Shown here one piece after another: positions 23,340-34,600 of a DNA stretch of 64,000 nucleotides (the first letter of the stretch is position 1; every line of letters begins with the position of its first letter). The position numbers and the translations under genes are program-made. The notes below the pieces were generated by a model. That model made no database searches, was not told the DNA's origin, and saw only the letters and a program-made list of their open reading frames with translations. This stretch comes from Prosopocoilus inquinatus. Its lineage: Eukaryota > Arthropoda > Insecta > Coleoptera > Lucanidae. The DNA is taken from assembly GCA_036172665.1 (NCBI GenBank), contig CM069870.1, positions 58,404,212 through 58,468,211 of the forward strand, given 5' to 3'.

Positions 23340-26078
23340 GAACGTAAAGAAAAAGACGGAAATTTCTTACTCAGTCCCTCCGGGGCGGAAAGTTGATGGG
23401 ATGGCCGTTACAGCCGAAAAATAGTAACGGTGTAACTTATTTTCCTCAAGCATAAGGAGAACGTGTCGTCTCTTGAAGCGATGCTTACGGGAATAAGCGA
23501 GGGTCCTATCACCCTGCACTGGATCGGCGGTGGAAATTTGCCCGGGGCTACTTGCTAGAAAAAAGAAAATGTGTGAAATTTACAACCGCGAGCGGTAAGC
23601 GCACGTGAAAACCAATCAAGTAACAAAATGGAGAATCAGCATGTCGTTTACCTTGCTGATCTACAGCAAGCCGGAAAAGATTTACACGTCACTCAGAACT
23701 GAACCAATGGTCCCAGAACCTGTTGGGACAGCAACTAACGATGTTGCTGTAGTCCGTTCAACACTAATCCATCAACAAAATCGATCCAAATAACATCTAG
23801 CTCACAACGCTTCAGAGACGCGATCACTACTTCTCAGCAAGCTTGTTCGCCGTCGAAAGGGGCCGAGCCGCTCCGCTGTAATACCACCTGTCATCGGGTA
23901 TGTACTACCAATCAAACAACCACAATGCACTCAATGTGCCTGCACAGGGGAAAATCTGCACCACCGGAACGATCAGTGTGAAATTCGAATGTAACAATGC
24001 TGAACTTGTAATTAGAAGGCAGAGGGTGATCCGACCACTAAAGTCCATTATTCTGGCAACTATATGTACGCCCCCCTTAAAACGAAGAAGAAGGCAAAGA
24101 AAGCGTTATTAAATAAAGCTGCTTCGGGAATTGTGCTCTTAGCTATTCAGAAATAATGATATTTCAGTTCGTACGACATAACGAGAATCAAAATACAAAT
24201 TATCGCATTTTTATTTCCTTGAAAAAACGCGGCGCACACGTGAACATAATTGATTGTACATATGCTTTGAATTCTGAGGGTAATTTAAAATACACTGCCG
24301 TTCTCGGCGAAGGCGTGTCCGTCATAATTCCGTACATAATTCAACTCCCCCGATACAAAAGGGGCTTCCTCGCACAAATAGAATAATATTTGATTACCTA
24401 CATACTTCCAATCATCACGGCTACTTCCCAGCTGCACAAATAACAAGTTCCACGCTCCATAAAATATGCAAACAGGAATTTCCTCTAGCGACGGCGTATT
24501 GATTTCGAAACCAATTCGTTTGTCGAACACATTTCCTCTTCTGATGTGACGAGGCGTTTATAGCCAAACGGTACAACATTTTCAATAGACAGATTCAATA
24601 GTTAATTGTTAAACATAGGTAATTGATCCTAGTGATTGTTCAAGCTTTTTCCAATGTGGAAATTCGTTCGTACATGGATTTAAAAAAAATGTCTATTAAT
24701 ATCCATGATAGTTGTGTCACGTGACGCCGTCCACAAGTTGATCAGAAACAAAGAGCTTTTATGCAAGCAATACTTGCAACCACAAAATCCGATTAGTTAT
24801 AAAGTGAATGCAGAAATATTTGCTCCTAAAAGGTCGACTTCCATACACGTGAATGCAGGTGGATGCATCAGTCGTCAGACTAATAACTGCATGTATACAT
24901 ATACATAAATAGAAATGATTACTATTTGAAATGTCAAAGTCTTCATCGTATAACTGAAATAACCCTCTTCCAAAACTGAAATACTCAGATATGCCTGTGA
25001 CAAATTACTTCAGTCGAGGACAAATTATCCCGTCAAAATACAACATGTAAAATACGAACTTTCCTACTCTGCAAGTATAATGAACGATAATAACGAATGA
25101 ATATTCGGACGAAATTAAAATTTCAACGATAATATCGTTCTTACCACTAATCTGAAGTTGGCGAACTTCGTAGTCTCGGAAAGGGGGCCGACCCAGTAAA
25201 TTACAGAATTAACGTTAACTACAACGTTGCAGTTTTACGTTAATTATTATTACTTATACCTCTCTATTATACAAGACATTTTAGTGAAGGTTAATTAATG
25301 ATGAACATCATTATTCGAAGATCTCACGTTAAATTTGCTAAATTATTTGTCTACACTTAAATTTTCTAAAAGATGTTGCAAGTGTTTTATTACTCTCCAC
25401 TTTCCAACTACTAAATTTCAAATTTTGTCAAAAATAAAATACAAAATGTATCGCCTTGGCGAGATGCTGAAAGGATTCAGGCTCTGTAAAATGCTTCGCA
25501 TTTCGTGCATGCTTCTTTTGAGTAACATTTTCCACGCGAGCAACTCGGTTATATATCGACGTCGACTTTTCCGCGGGATAATTTCCACGGAAGTCGAACG
25601 TTCGATTTTATGGGAGCTGTAAATTTCGCGCGTTTTGAAACTCAGCCTCCAGGGTCCACTTTCGCTTTAATACATAGATAGATAGATATACAGGAACGTC
25701 TGCGGATACAAACGTGTGTTTTTTCATCATTTAAAGAAAGTTTTTAAATTGAAAAGAACAATTTTCTTTTCTAAAGTTCCAACAAACTATTAGTATCTAC
25801 CTGTTGAGGATAAATTTATATAATGGTCATTGTTATAAATAAAGAACATGAGCATTGCAAATGCAAATTAGAAAGAGAAAAAGTTTACGCCATTTAAATG
25901 TCAAATGTTTTTGAACAACACATTAGATAACCTGATTGATGAAAGCACGTACGTAACTCTAATGTCCCACGTTTTGAATCTTTTCGCTGTACAGATTTAA
26001 AAGCATAACTATTTGAAGGTCATAGAAACTGCTCGGCAAAGATCAAATGAGCTGAGGCGGAGCGTCTCCTCTGATATA
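23340..26078. other. Stretch with no recognised gene
   Basis: The first 700 bp are G+C-richer than average. Frames at 23605-24112 and 24285-24530 have no recognisable domain. No TIR pair was identified. Confidence 0.3.
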
Positions 26079-26929
26079 CCGGGTGTCCCGTGACATAAAA
26101 TCACCCGCGTGATAATCAATTTAAACCGAGTAAAAAACTCTTATAAAGTTACGTTCTACAGTAAACCGTTTCAAAACTACTGGGTATTTAATTTTCAATT
26201 TCTTATTTCTTATAATTTTAAAGTTCACCTAATCATTTTTCCTGCACCTAATAATCAAATCAAATAAAAAAGAGACTAATAAAGCAAACCGTTTTTCATT
26301 TTTCAGGAATACTTCGTGTTTCTTGTGATTATTCAAAAAATTTAGATATCTATCAACAGTATTAGGGACGTATTCTGTAACTTATTAATGGGCTGTTAAA
26401 ATTTATAGGTCCTTTAAAATTTACAATATATAAATAATAATAATTTATATAATTTCTATGATCGCAGCAAAAATATTTAACAGCCCTTTAAATTTAAAGC
26501 TTTCGCCCCTTATGCTAGATTTCACAATCGAACTAAAGGAGACTTTAAAATAAAAGTCATACGACCAAACAGAAGCGAAAATGTATTTATTTATGCATCA
26601 GAATATGGCTTTTATTTTAAAGTCTCCTTTAGTTCGATTGAGAAATCGGCCCTTAGTGTGTTATTAAAAACGAAAACTACAAAACAAGTCGTACTCTTGA
26701 AAAACGGTTTGCTTTATTAGGTTTTTCTTTTTATTTGAATTGATTACCAGGCGAAAGGAGAAATGATTAGGTGAACTTTAAAGCTTAAAAAAAGTAAAAA
26801 CTTGAAGATTTAATACCCAGTATTTTTGTAATGGTTTACTACCTTGAAGAAAAATTTATTACATTTTTTTACTTGGTTTGAATTGATAACCACGTGAGTG
26901 AAGTGGTGACATTACGCCACGGGACATCC
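26079..26929. mobile_element. Foldback element with nested MITEs
   Basis: The outer arms, about 26081-26320 and 26690-26929, are imperfect inverted repeats. Ends are GGGTGTCCCGTGACATAAAA and CGCCACGGGACATCC; inner landmarks are AATAAAGCAAACCGTTTTTC and its complement. Within the loop lies a smaller palindrome, 26390-26487 (GGGCTGTTAAA / TTTAACAGCCC), and next to it MITE family 2 copy 2 at 26505-26655. Confidence 0.7.
26505..26655. mobile_element. Palindromic MITE, family 2, copy 2
   Basis: The arm AATCGAACTAAAGGAGACTT and its complement AAGTCTCCTTTAGTTCGATT match copy 1 at 465-612. Nested in the loop of the larger foldback. Confidence 0.7.
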
Positions 26930-27174
26930 GATGTCATGTGGCAATACAAAGAAAACGTTATAGTTAAAAAAGATGGAGTCTCTTGCGGAAGATGGCGCTC
27001 CCGAACTTTTCTAACTTTGTTATTCAGTTTTCTATGCGATTTGTTCTTATTCAAATTAACATTATATGAACCCTCAATTTGATTAAACAACCGGTTTAAT
27101 AAAGTAGCTAACGTTAGGGTATTTTGTTTTGACACTTCACTATAATGATGTCGGATATCTCTTCATTTGTACAT

Positions 27175-28463
27175 ACAGGGTGATTCTTAAATAGACCGCT
27201 AAATAATAATTCATACAAGAGTATAAATCACAGATTACGATCAAACTGTGAGAAAAAAGTTTGCTTTAGTTTTCAAAAAATAATTAATCAAACATTTTAA
27301 CCAAATTTACGATACTGCACTATTTAAAAAACAAGCTGTCAGATGGAGGATTTAAATACAGTCCTTGCTTTACGGTTGTAGCAGCGAGTAATTGAACGTG
27401 AACTTGACCTTAAACGGAATTGAATACCGGAGATTTTTGTTTTGTCTCTGTGCTTTTGGTTGAATAAATATCCCAAGCAACACACATATACATTTAATAA
27501 AGGATAAATTGTCCGCGAGACGGATGTTGAAAAAACGTCTTCCATATACTAAATACGATATTTCTGTATCAAAGTGGTATAATGTATACGTTTATTAGAC
27601 GGCTTAAAACATGTACGTTGACAGTAGCCGTTTAATAAATGTAAAAATGTCCAAACAAAACCTAAATATGGTGGTTGAATACACGAAAATTAAACCAAAG
27701 CATGTTGCTTGGGATTTTTATTATTATTATTTAATTATTATTTAAAAAGCTTTAAAACGGAATAAAGTTTTACTACTATTATTAAATCATTTACTTCATT
27801 ATTGATAAAGGCATAAAATCATCTGTAAAAAATTTATTTAGTACGAGTTTTATGAAGTATGGATAACGGTGATTGCAATTTGAACAACTAGTTCCCCACT
27901 AGCATTGCAAACTTTGTCTTTTAAGTTTGCATCCGAAAATGAAATTTATTTGTTCCAAATAGACTGGTAGTTTTTGAAAAGTAAATAAATTTTGCCCGGT
28001 ATAAGGTACAGTATTTCGTTAAAATTATTATCCTTTTGTGAACGATAAAGGTAAATGGTAAGTCACTTCACAATAAGCATAATTTTCACTTTAGTGATTG
28101 CCTTATTGAATGCCCTACAAGTCTAATTCGTATTTTATCCATACGATCTCAAGTCGACAATTTTTTTGTCCGCAACTGATTGAAAACGTTTTGGCATTCC
28201 TTCTATTAAATAAATTTCACTGTCAGCCTGTATATTTTAAATCCTCTAGAAAAAAGACGAATTAAACGTCCAAAAACACGATATCATAAAACTTAAGGTT
28301 GCGAAATCAGTGTTTTAGTCTACACACATTAACGTAACATGCATTTTGGGTCCCTTATAATTAATTACAATTTTTTGACAATTTTTTTAAACATTTTTCT
28401 CCTAATCTATTATTTAAATTTTCTTTCAGGTTTTTTCTGGCGGTTTATTTAAGAATCACCCTA
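27175..28463. mobile_element. TIR transposon relic (about 1.29 kb)
   Basis: The left end CAGGGTGATTCTTAAATAGA then CCGCTAA is matched by the right end, whose reverse complement reads TAGGGTGATTCTTAAATAAA then CCGCCAG. Flanks are TATA-like (ACATA on the left, TATATA on the right). Length suits a mariner-like element, but no catalytic motif was found inside; frames there are short and broken. Confidence 0.6.
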
Positions 28464-28494
28464 TATATTTCGTTCCTAAATTTTCCCTCAAAAA

Positions 28495-28690
28495 GATATG
28501 AAACAGCTGTACAGAAGCTGCTTAAGGGATTCACTGCTATTAAAAACGATTTGCAACAATTTTTTTAAAGACTTTCATCATGCTTTGACAGCAAGCACGG
28601 CCGCCTTGCATGGGATGACTTATTATGTAGCAAACTGGCTTCGATTTGTCAATCCTAATGCAATGTCAGGTCAAAAAGCGATCGTAGGAT
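28495..28690 (+). mobile_element. Foldback 'CTCGAG' family, single-arm copy
   Basis: Shares GAAACAGCTGTACAGAAGCT, AATGTCAGGTCAAAAAGCGA and TTTGACAGCAAGCACGGCCG with the pair at 17190-17870. Confidence 0.7.
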
Positions 28691-28699
28691 GTCGCTGTT

Positions 28700-30585
28700 T
28701 AAATTATTCGTTACGATTTTTATCGAAGTTCGGATGGATTTGTTTTCATTCGGCTGTCAGATGTGTCCAAAGGTCAAGCAACAGTGCGACCATTCGTCGG
28801 TTTGTCCAACTTCAAGTTCATCGGTGGCGTCGATGACCTTCCAGAAGGGCCCGGTGTTACTAGGCATTAACCATATGCGAACTCCGTTGCGTATTTAAAT
28901 CGTATGCGCCCTTGGCAGGAATAAATTCGCTGCTGAAAACAAGTAAACGTAAAACGGGAAGAGAAGTAGTGAAAAAGAGAAGAAAGAAAGAAGAAGAAAA
29001 GAAGAAGTGAATTCCTCTGTCGATACAAAGAAATCGAGTATAAACAGGGGTCGCTCTAAGAGCGTCATTAATTACCTTTCTATTTGAAATAGATACGCTT
29101 AGTAAAATTTGCTTATAACAAATCAAACGATACACAATACATAAAGAATTTCAGTAACAGTGTTCTTAATCAGAATCTTCAAGAGTAATCTTCACAACAT
29201 CTGTACCTTTTGAAGTCGAGATACAAAGCGGAGCATAGAGACGTTACCGGAAGCGAATTGTTAACAATGCAAGCTGATTACCAATCAGAACGCAGGAATA
29301 GATAGCGTAAGCCCTAAGAATCCAATGAAAGCATCTGATACTCAAACGACGCCGACGTTAGGTGAGGAAGCAATGTTCCCACTTTACATCAGCAAATCTA
29401 TACTACTCGTGATTGATGAACCAAAATGAACATGTAACAAAATATATTCATTTGTTTCTTTAATGAAAACTAAATTATTATTGCAGGCTATGGTAATAAC
29501 TATTATGGTCGTCTTTCCCTAATTTTTCTTTTTTCTTTCTTCTGACTGATCCATTTTATAAAAGTTTTAAATGATAAAAGAATTTTATTACTTTGGAAAG
29601 GCTCGCTATTTTCGTGGAAACACCTTAAACCTATGTCAAAAAGTGATTACACTGCAGGTATTCGAGGAATCTATTACATGTTACAGCTATTTTCATTAAT
29701 TATTATTATTACTACTAGTAATTCTTGGTATTTGTGGCGCAGACGCTCTTAGTTTTATTCTACTCCTTTTGATGTCGCTTGCATTCATGTATAATTAATC
29801 TGGGTAGGTAAATATTTGTTAATCATTCCGCGTTTGGCGAGGTCAGTCTTGCGTAATTGTGTAATTTAATTTTCGTGAGTCATTTTGCACTTGGGGAGGT
29901 GGGCCATCCAGTGCATTCAAAGTATTGCAGTCTTTATTTACATTAGCCCGATAACTCATCTGTAAGCTAATCTTTTTTTCGAGACAATTGAATTCAAAGA
30001 AAAATCATTAACGAATTGCATAGGAAACTATCGGTTTGTACTGGTCAATCTAGAAGGACCATCAACAGTCAACGAAACGTTGAAATTTGATTAGCTGTAA
30101 CAGCTGATGTAAAATAATTAACTTCATATTACTATTTATTACTAGAAATGGTGCAAGTAAACGCCGTCGTTTTTTGATTGAAATTTGATTTAATATTTAG
30201 GTTGTCATGATTTGATAAGGCTGAAATTGCTGCAACCTATTCTGATTTTATTATATCTTGATTACCTCTCATACAAAGAGAATTGTTTATCTGCAAACAT
30301 AAGATTTACATTATAAAACCATTTAAGAAAAAATGTTTTAATTGAAAATAGAAAGCAAAAACTATGGTAAGTATATCTTAATATTTCTTAAATTCTTACA
30401 AGCGATTTTTCAAAATTGATTGACGAGTTGATGGAGATTCACTCGTTACTGCAACTGTTGATGAAATTCTCCACAACAATCTCCTTTAAGTGTTTAAAAT
30501 ATAATATAAATAATACAGGGCTTGAGAAAATTAACACTGAATATAATACAGTAATCTAAGGCGTGACGAATTAGTCTTATACGCA
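28700..30585. other. Stretch with no recognised gene
   Basis: Purine-rich at about 28960-29010, otherwise AT-rich. No supported gene or TIR pair. Confidence 0.35.
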
Positions 30586-30589
30586 TCAG

Positions 30590-30760
30590 AGCCTGGCGCG
30601 TCAAAAGTCTCGACGATATGGCGAACATCTGTTTGCTTCGCGCGACAGAATTTTCTGCCTTCGATAGACAGTCAGCCGCTGCACCGGCCAGTCCGAAAAA
30701 TCTGGCAAACCAGCCCAGCATATTTAAGCGATCGCCAGGGGAAATAAAAAAACACTCCGC
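30590..30760. other. G+C-rich island of unknown origin
   Basis: Markedly richer in G+C than its surroundings. Both strands are open for over 60 codons here; the minus frame starts MLGWFARFFGLAGAAADCLS (ATG 30721). I recognise no protein. It could be a promoter or first exon, a foreign fragment or a chance island. It lies about 150 bp beyond the 3' end of OBP exon B. Confidence 0.3.
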
Positions 30761-30827
30761 AAGAACAAATCGTTTAAATAAATTAGTTCATATTCCGTGT
30801 TTTAAATAAAGTTAAGTATATCGAGCT

Positions 30828-30833
30828 TTTATT
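30828..30833 (-). terminator. Poly(A) signal AATAAA for OBP exon B
   Basis: TTTATT on the plus strand reads AATAAA on the minus strand, 73 bp beyond the TGA stop of exon B. This supports exon B as a true 3'-terminal exon. Confidence 0.5.
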
Positions 30834-30905
30834 TTAAAATTTTAAAATGAACGTAACATAAGTTAAATTCGTAACAACAGGATACAAATGAGTTTTGTTT
30901 TCTTT

Positions 30906-31271
30906 TCACATGTCTCCCTTTATGCATTTGTAGACGAGTACAGCAGTATCTGCAGGGGTTTGAGCTTTCTTGTCTTGACACCTCGTTATGTGGTTTTCGG
31001 CTTTTTCATTCTTTCCAATTTGTCCCCAAGTTTTCCTAAGGGCGCGAGTATCTTTGTACATCTCTCCGTTTTCGTTTACTATTCCGAAGTTGCTGAGAAG
31101 ACAAAATATGAACTGCTTCGCAGAGTTACTCTCAATGACAAGTGCGTATTTTATAAGCGTGGCATCTTGGGGTGTAATTCCGCTTCGAATTGCACAAGAC
31201 AGTGATATGAGAGCTACTTTTCTTAATCTGTCTTCGTTGGTCATTAATTCTACATCTTGGCTTCCTGTCAT
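30906..31271 (-). CDS. Minus-C OBP-domain terminal exon B
   Basis: This exon encodes 121 residues ending at TGA 30906-30908. Its 5' edge is a strong acceptor (pyrimidine tract then ATACAG, next to ATGACAGGAAG). It shows an odorant-binding-protein domain with four cysteines at exon residues 26, 57, 98 and 116. The C3, C4 and C6 spacing and the motifs FGIVNENGEM and TAVLVYKC are typical of PBP/GOBP proteins. C2 (Gln53) and C5 (Ala107) are absent, the 'Minus-C' pattern. OBPs carry small hydrophobic ligands outside the cell. No signal peptide precedes it. The nearest suitable exons are those of gene A, all phase 0, so it is probably an alternative last exon of gene A; a separate gene with unseen 5' exons is also possible. 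It most resembles the gene C domain. Confidence 0.75.
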   Translation of the reverse strand: MTGSQDVELMTNEDRLRKVALISLSCAIRSGITPQDATLIKYALVIESNSAKQFIFCLLSNFGIVNENGEMYKDTRALRKTWGQIGKNEKAENHITRCQDKKAQTPADTAVLVYKCIKGDM

Positions 31272-31616
31272 CTGTATAAAAGAAATCAGAAAGATATAAG
31301 TAAGTTGTAATTCATCAAGTCTTAGTTTCACATTAAAATTGCATAGCGGTACTTTGACAAAGAAATCCTGATTGAGTCGTAAAAACGCGTCCATTCAATT
31401 TATAGAAATTTTTAAGTCCACGTGAACTAACTACTATTATTTCTAGAACCGTAAATAGTGCCACTCTCTTATTTAACTGAGATAACGTCCATAAAGAGAT
31501 TGTTACTGCCGCTTTCCTTTGTGAAGCGCGAAGTTGTGAAACTACGACTTGATAAAATACATCAAGGTATACTTGCAATGAAATATTTTTGGAAGGAGCT
31601 TTTTTTTAAAACACTT

Positions 31617-31622
31617 TTATTA
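31617..31622 (-). terminator. Poly(A) signal AATAAA for gene A
   Basis: TTTATT on the plus strand is AATAAA on the minus strand, about 20 bp beyond the TAA stop of gene A exon 4. Transcripts could therefore end before exon B. Confidence 0.5.
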
Positions 31623-31640
31623 TGTATTTGTAAATAGCTT

Positions 31641-34600
31641 TTATAAATTATTTTTCAACATGCATTTGTAAACTAGAATGGCGCTATCTCCAGGTGTTTG
31701 GCCAATTTCGTTCTTGCAAGAGTCGATGAATTTCTCTACGTCTTCGTCGTTTATGTGTCTAGACCACTGTTTCAATCTGCTGGCGTTCACAGCGAAATTT
31801 CCCCTTGCGGTGAAGATTCCCATTCCTTTCAGAGTGCAAAGAAGGTACGCCTTAACGGATTCGTCGTTGGGTATGATTCCGTAAACCATGTTTCTCAAAT
31901 TGTAAAAACTAATTCCGCTGTTCCGTAGACATTTCACGGATAGATCAATATAATTTCCTGCTGGAACGTCGTCCTCCTAAAATAATTATTATTTAGAGAT
32001 TTGTAATAGCTTAGTATTGAAAATATTGATATATGAACGTATAGAATTTTCATTTTTTTTTAATACTTACGTATGTATCAATAACATGTGTATCTATTTT
32101 TGATGTAGTCGAGCTTACAGTCACACTGCTTGACACTTCTTCATTCTCACTAAGTGTTCCTCGTACTGTTTCTTGTTCACCCTACACCAAATTAAAGAAA
32201 ATATTACCGAAACTAAATCACAAGAAGTACCTAATATTTTTTGCGACTGATCCACGCGAAAGACGTCCTTGGTGATAGTACCATCGCCTTAAGACGAGGG
32301 CCACTGCGCGCGAAGCGAAGCTAAGCTTCTAGGCGATACTAGGTTTTTTGAGAATTAGCTTCAATGTAATCTTACGTAGACGCGGCAACTAAAGCTAAGC
32401 GAAGCGATGCTTGGGCTAACGAAGACAAAAAGCGCCTCACCGTAAGATTACATTGGAGCAAAGCCTAGTTTCGCTCCGATCGCAGTGGCCGAGCAGCTTT
32501 AAGGCGAGGGGCCCTTGCGCGCGGAGCGAAGCTAAGCTGACCAAAACTAGGTTTTCTAAGAATTAGCTCTATTCCTATGTAGACACGGCAACTAAAACTA
32601 TATTAACAAAGATATAACACCTTTTGCGTAAGATTACATTGGGACTAATAAAAAAAAAACCTTAGTTTCGCTCAGCTTAGCTTCGCTTCGCGCGCAATGG
32701 TTCCTCATCTTTAATTTTTTCATGGTGCTTATTGTTAGTTAGAAATACCAATTGTTAATTTATACAATTGTACTGACGAGGATCAAAAGGATATTTCAAC
32801 AATATGAAATAAACGGAAACATTTCAATTATTAAATATGTACAAAGGAAAATATTTAATTAGTTTCTCAAGAAGTTCGTCTCTGTCACATTGAATATATT
32901 GTCTCGCGTCTCTTTGTCTTCCCGCCTTTATGTTATTAACAAGTGCAGTTTCATTCAATTAGTTACCTGATATGCTTGAATAACGAGGAATGTGTAATAA
33001 TAAAAGCCGCAGGGAAATGTTTGTTTCATTTCGCCTCTGCAATTATCTGTTGAATATCCCCGCTCTCCCTTAACCCATCTCTGTAATATTACATAACTTT
33101 CTTATATACAATTTGCAATGTTAAGAAAAAAACAGCTTTTAGAAAATTATTTTTATATACCGATTGGTGCTCTGAAGAAACTAATAAACTATAGCGAAAA
33201 CTAAAACGAACTAAAATTGAGTTTAGACCGAATCCCCGTTTTATTTTGAAAAATTAGTTACACTAAACTAACGGCTTCAAATATTACAACCCTGGAAATT
33301 ACTGGCAATAACATAAATGTCAGGTTTTTAAAGTGTCTTTTTGTTATGGTCAATGTTATCCAGTGTTAAAGTTACGACGACTTCAAGTTTCATTATACGT
33401 CCAGATTTTGCACATTACACTATTATTATAATGACGTCTTTATGTATGTCTACTTTGATAGTATTTGACAATTTCGTCCCGTAGCTGACAGTGTAGACAA
33501 GATGAGTATAAGAAATTTTGGAATTAGATCGTATGAGAGAAGAGAATATCAGTATGAGTGTGACGACAAAAAATGACGGTAACAAAAGTAATATTCTACG
33601 TATTGTATTATACAGGCTGTACCAACAGCGCGTTCTCGGGCCATATCTCGGTAACTGTTGAAGATACAAGAAAGTTTGAAAGCATTTTTGTTTTAAATTC
33701 TAGAGATCAATAACATTAAATTATTTTTATCTATACAGAGTGAATTAAAACAGTAGTACTGGATAGAACTTTTTTTAATTTCAAATGGCAGACCCTATAA
33801 GTGAAATTGTCAAATTTGGATTGCCCGTAAATTTCTACAAATCTTTTTAGATATCATAATTTATGCCGAAATCTAACCATTCTGAAGATATTTACCTCAC
33901 ATTACTTTATTTATTTTTAACTTTAGGAGAAAGTTTTTTGGTACAGATATAATTATGACATGACACTTAAGCTTATCATAGTTAAAACTATTTTTATTGT
34001 TATAAAGTGATCCTGGTATTTAGTAAATTTTAAGCCTTAAAACTATTTGAATTATTTCTTTTAAAACACAGCCACCTTAAACAATCATTCGTTTAAAAAA
34101 AATAATCCAAATGGATCTAAGGCTCTCAAAAAAAATATTGCAGATAGATATAGCACATGCATCACAAAAATGAAAGTACTTTATTAATAGAAACAATAAA
34201 ATTTAGGTTCGAAAAACATAGGGCATGCTATTTAAAAAATTGCCCGACTGCCCACTGTTTTGATACAGCCTGTGTAAATAAAAATTATTTTACGTTGTAT
34301 ACCTAAAATTTAAAACAAAAATGTCTTAAATTTTTTTTGTGTCTTCAGTAGTTATACTGATATAGCCCAAGAACGCACTGTTGGCAGCCTGTATATTAAA
34401 TTTTTTAATTAGTGATTTTTAAAATCATTAGCTTTTAAATCTTACCGAAACGGATGTTGTCGAAGTGTCCATCTCCGTGGTCGTTTCAACTCTTGATGTA
34501 GTCGAATTAGAAACAGCCGCGGTCCCTTCATATTCGTATTCCTTATTAGTTTGTCGTATTGTTATTTCTTGTGGGAACTACAGATTTCAGAAAGCAATTA

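Noticed and set aside
24285..24530. 81-codon minus-strand frame that looks protein-like
   Set aside because: No family, no splice or start support, and it overlaps another open frame.
30906..31394. Reading exon B upstream to an ATG at 31394 as a 162-residue protein
   Set aside because: The extra 41 residues include the pyrimidine tract and acceptor (ATACAG) of the OBP exon; they are intron.
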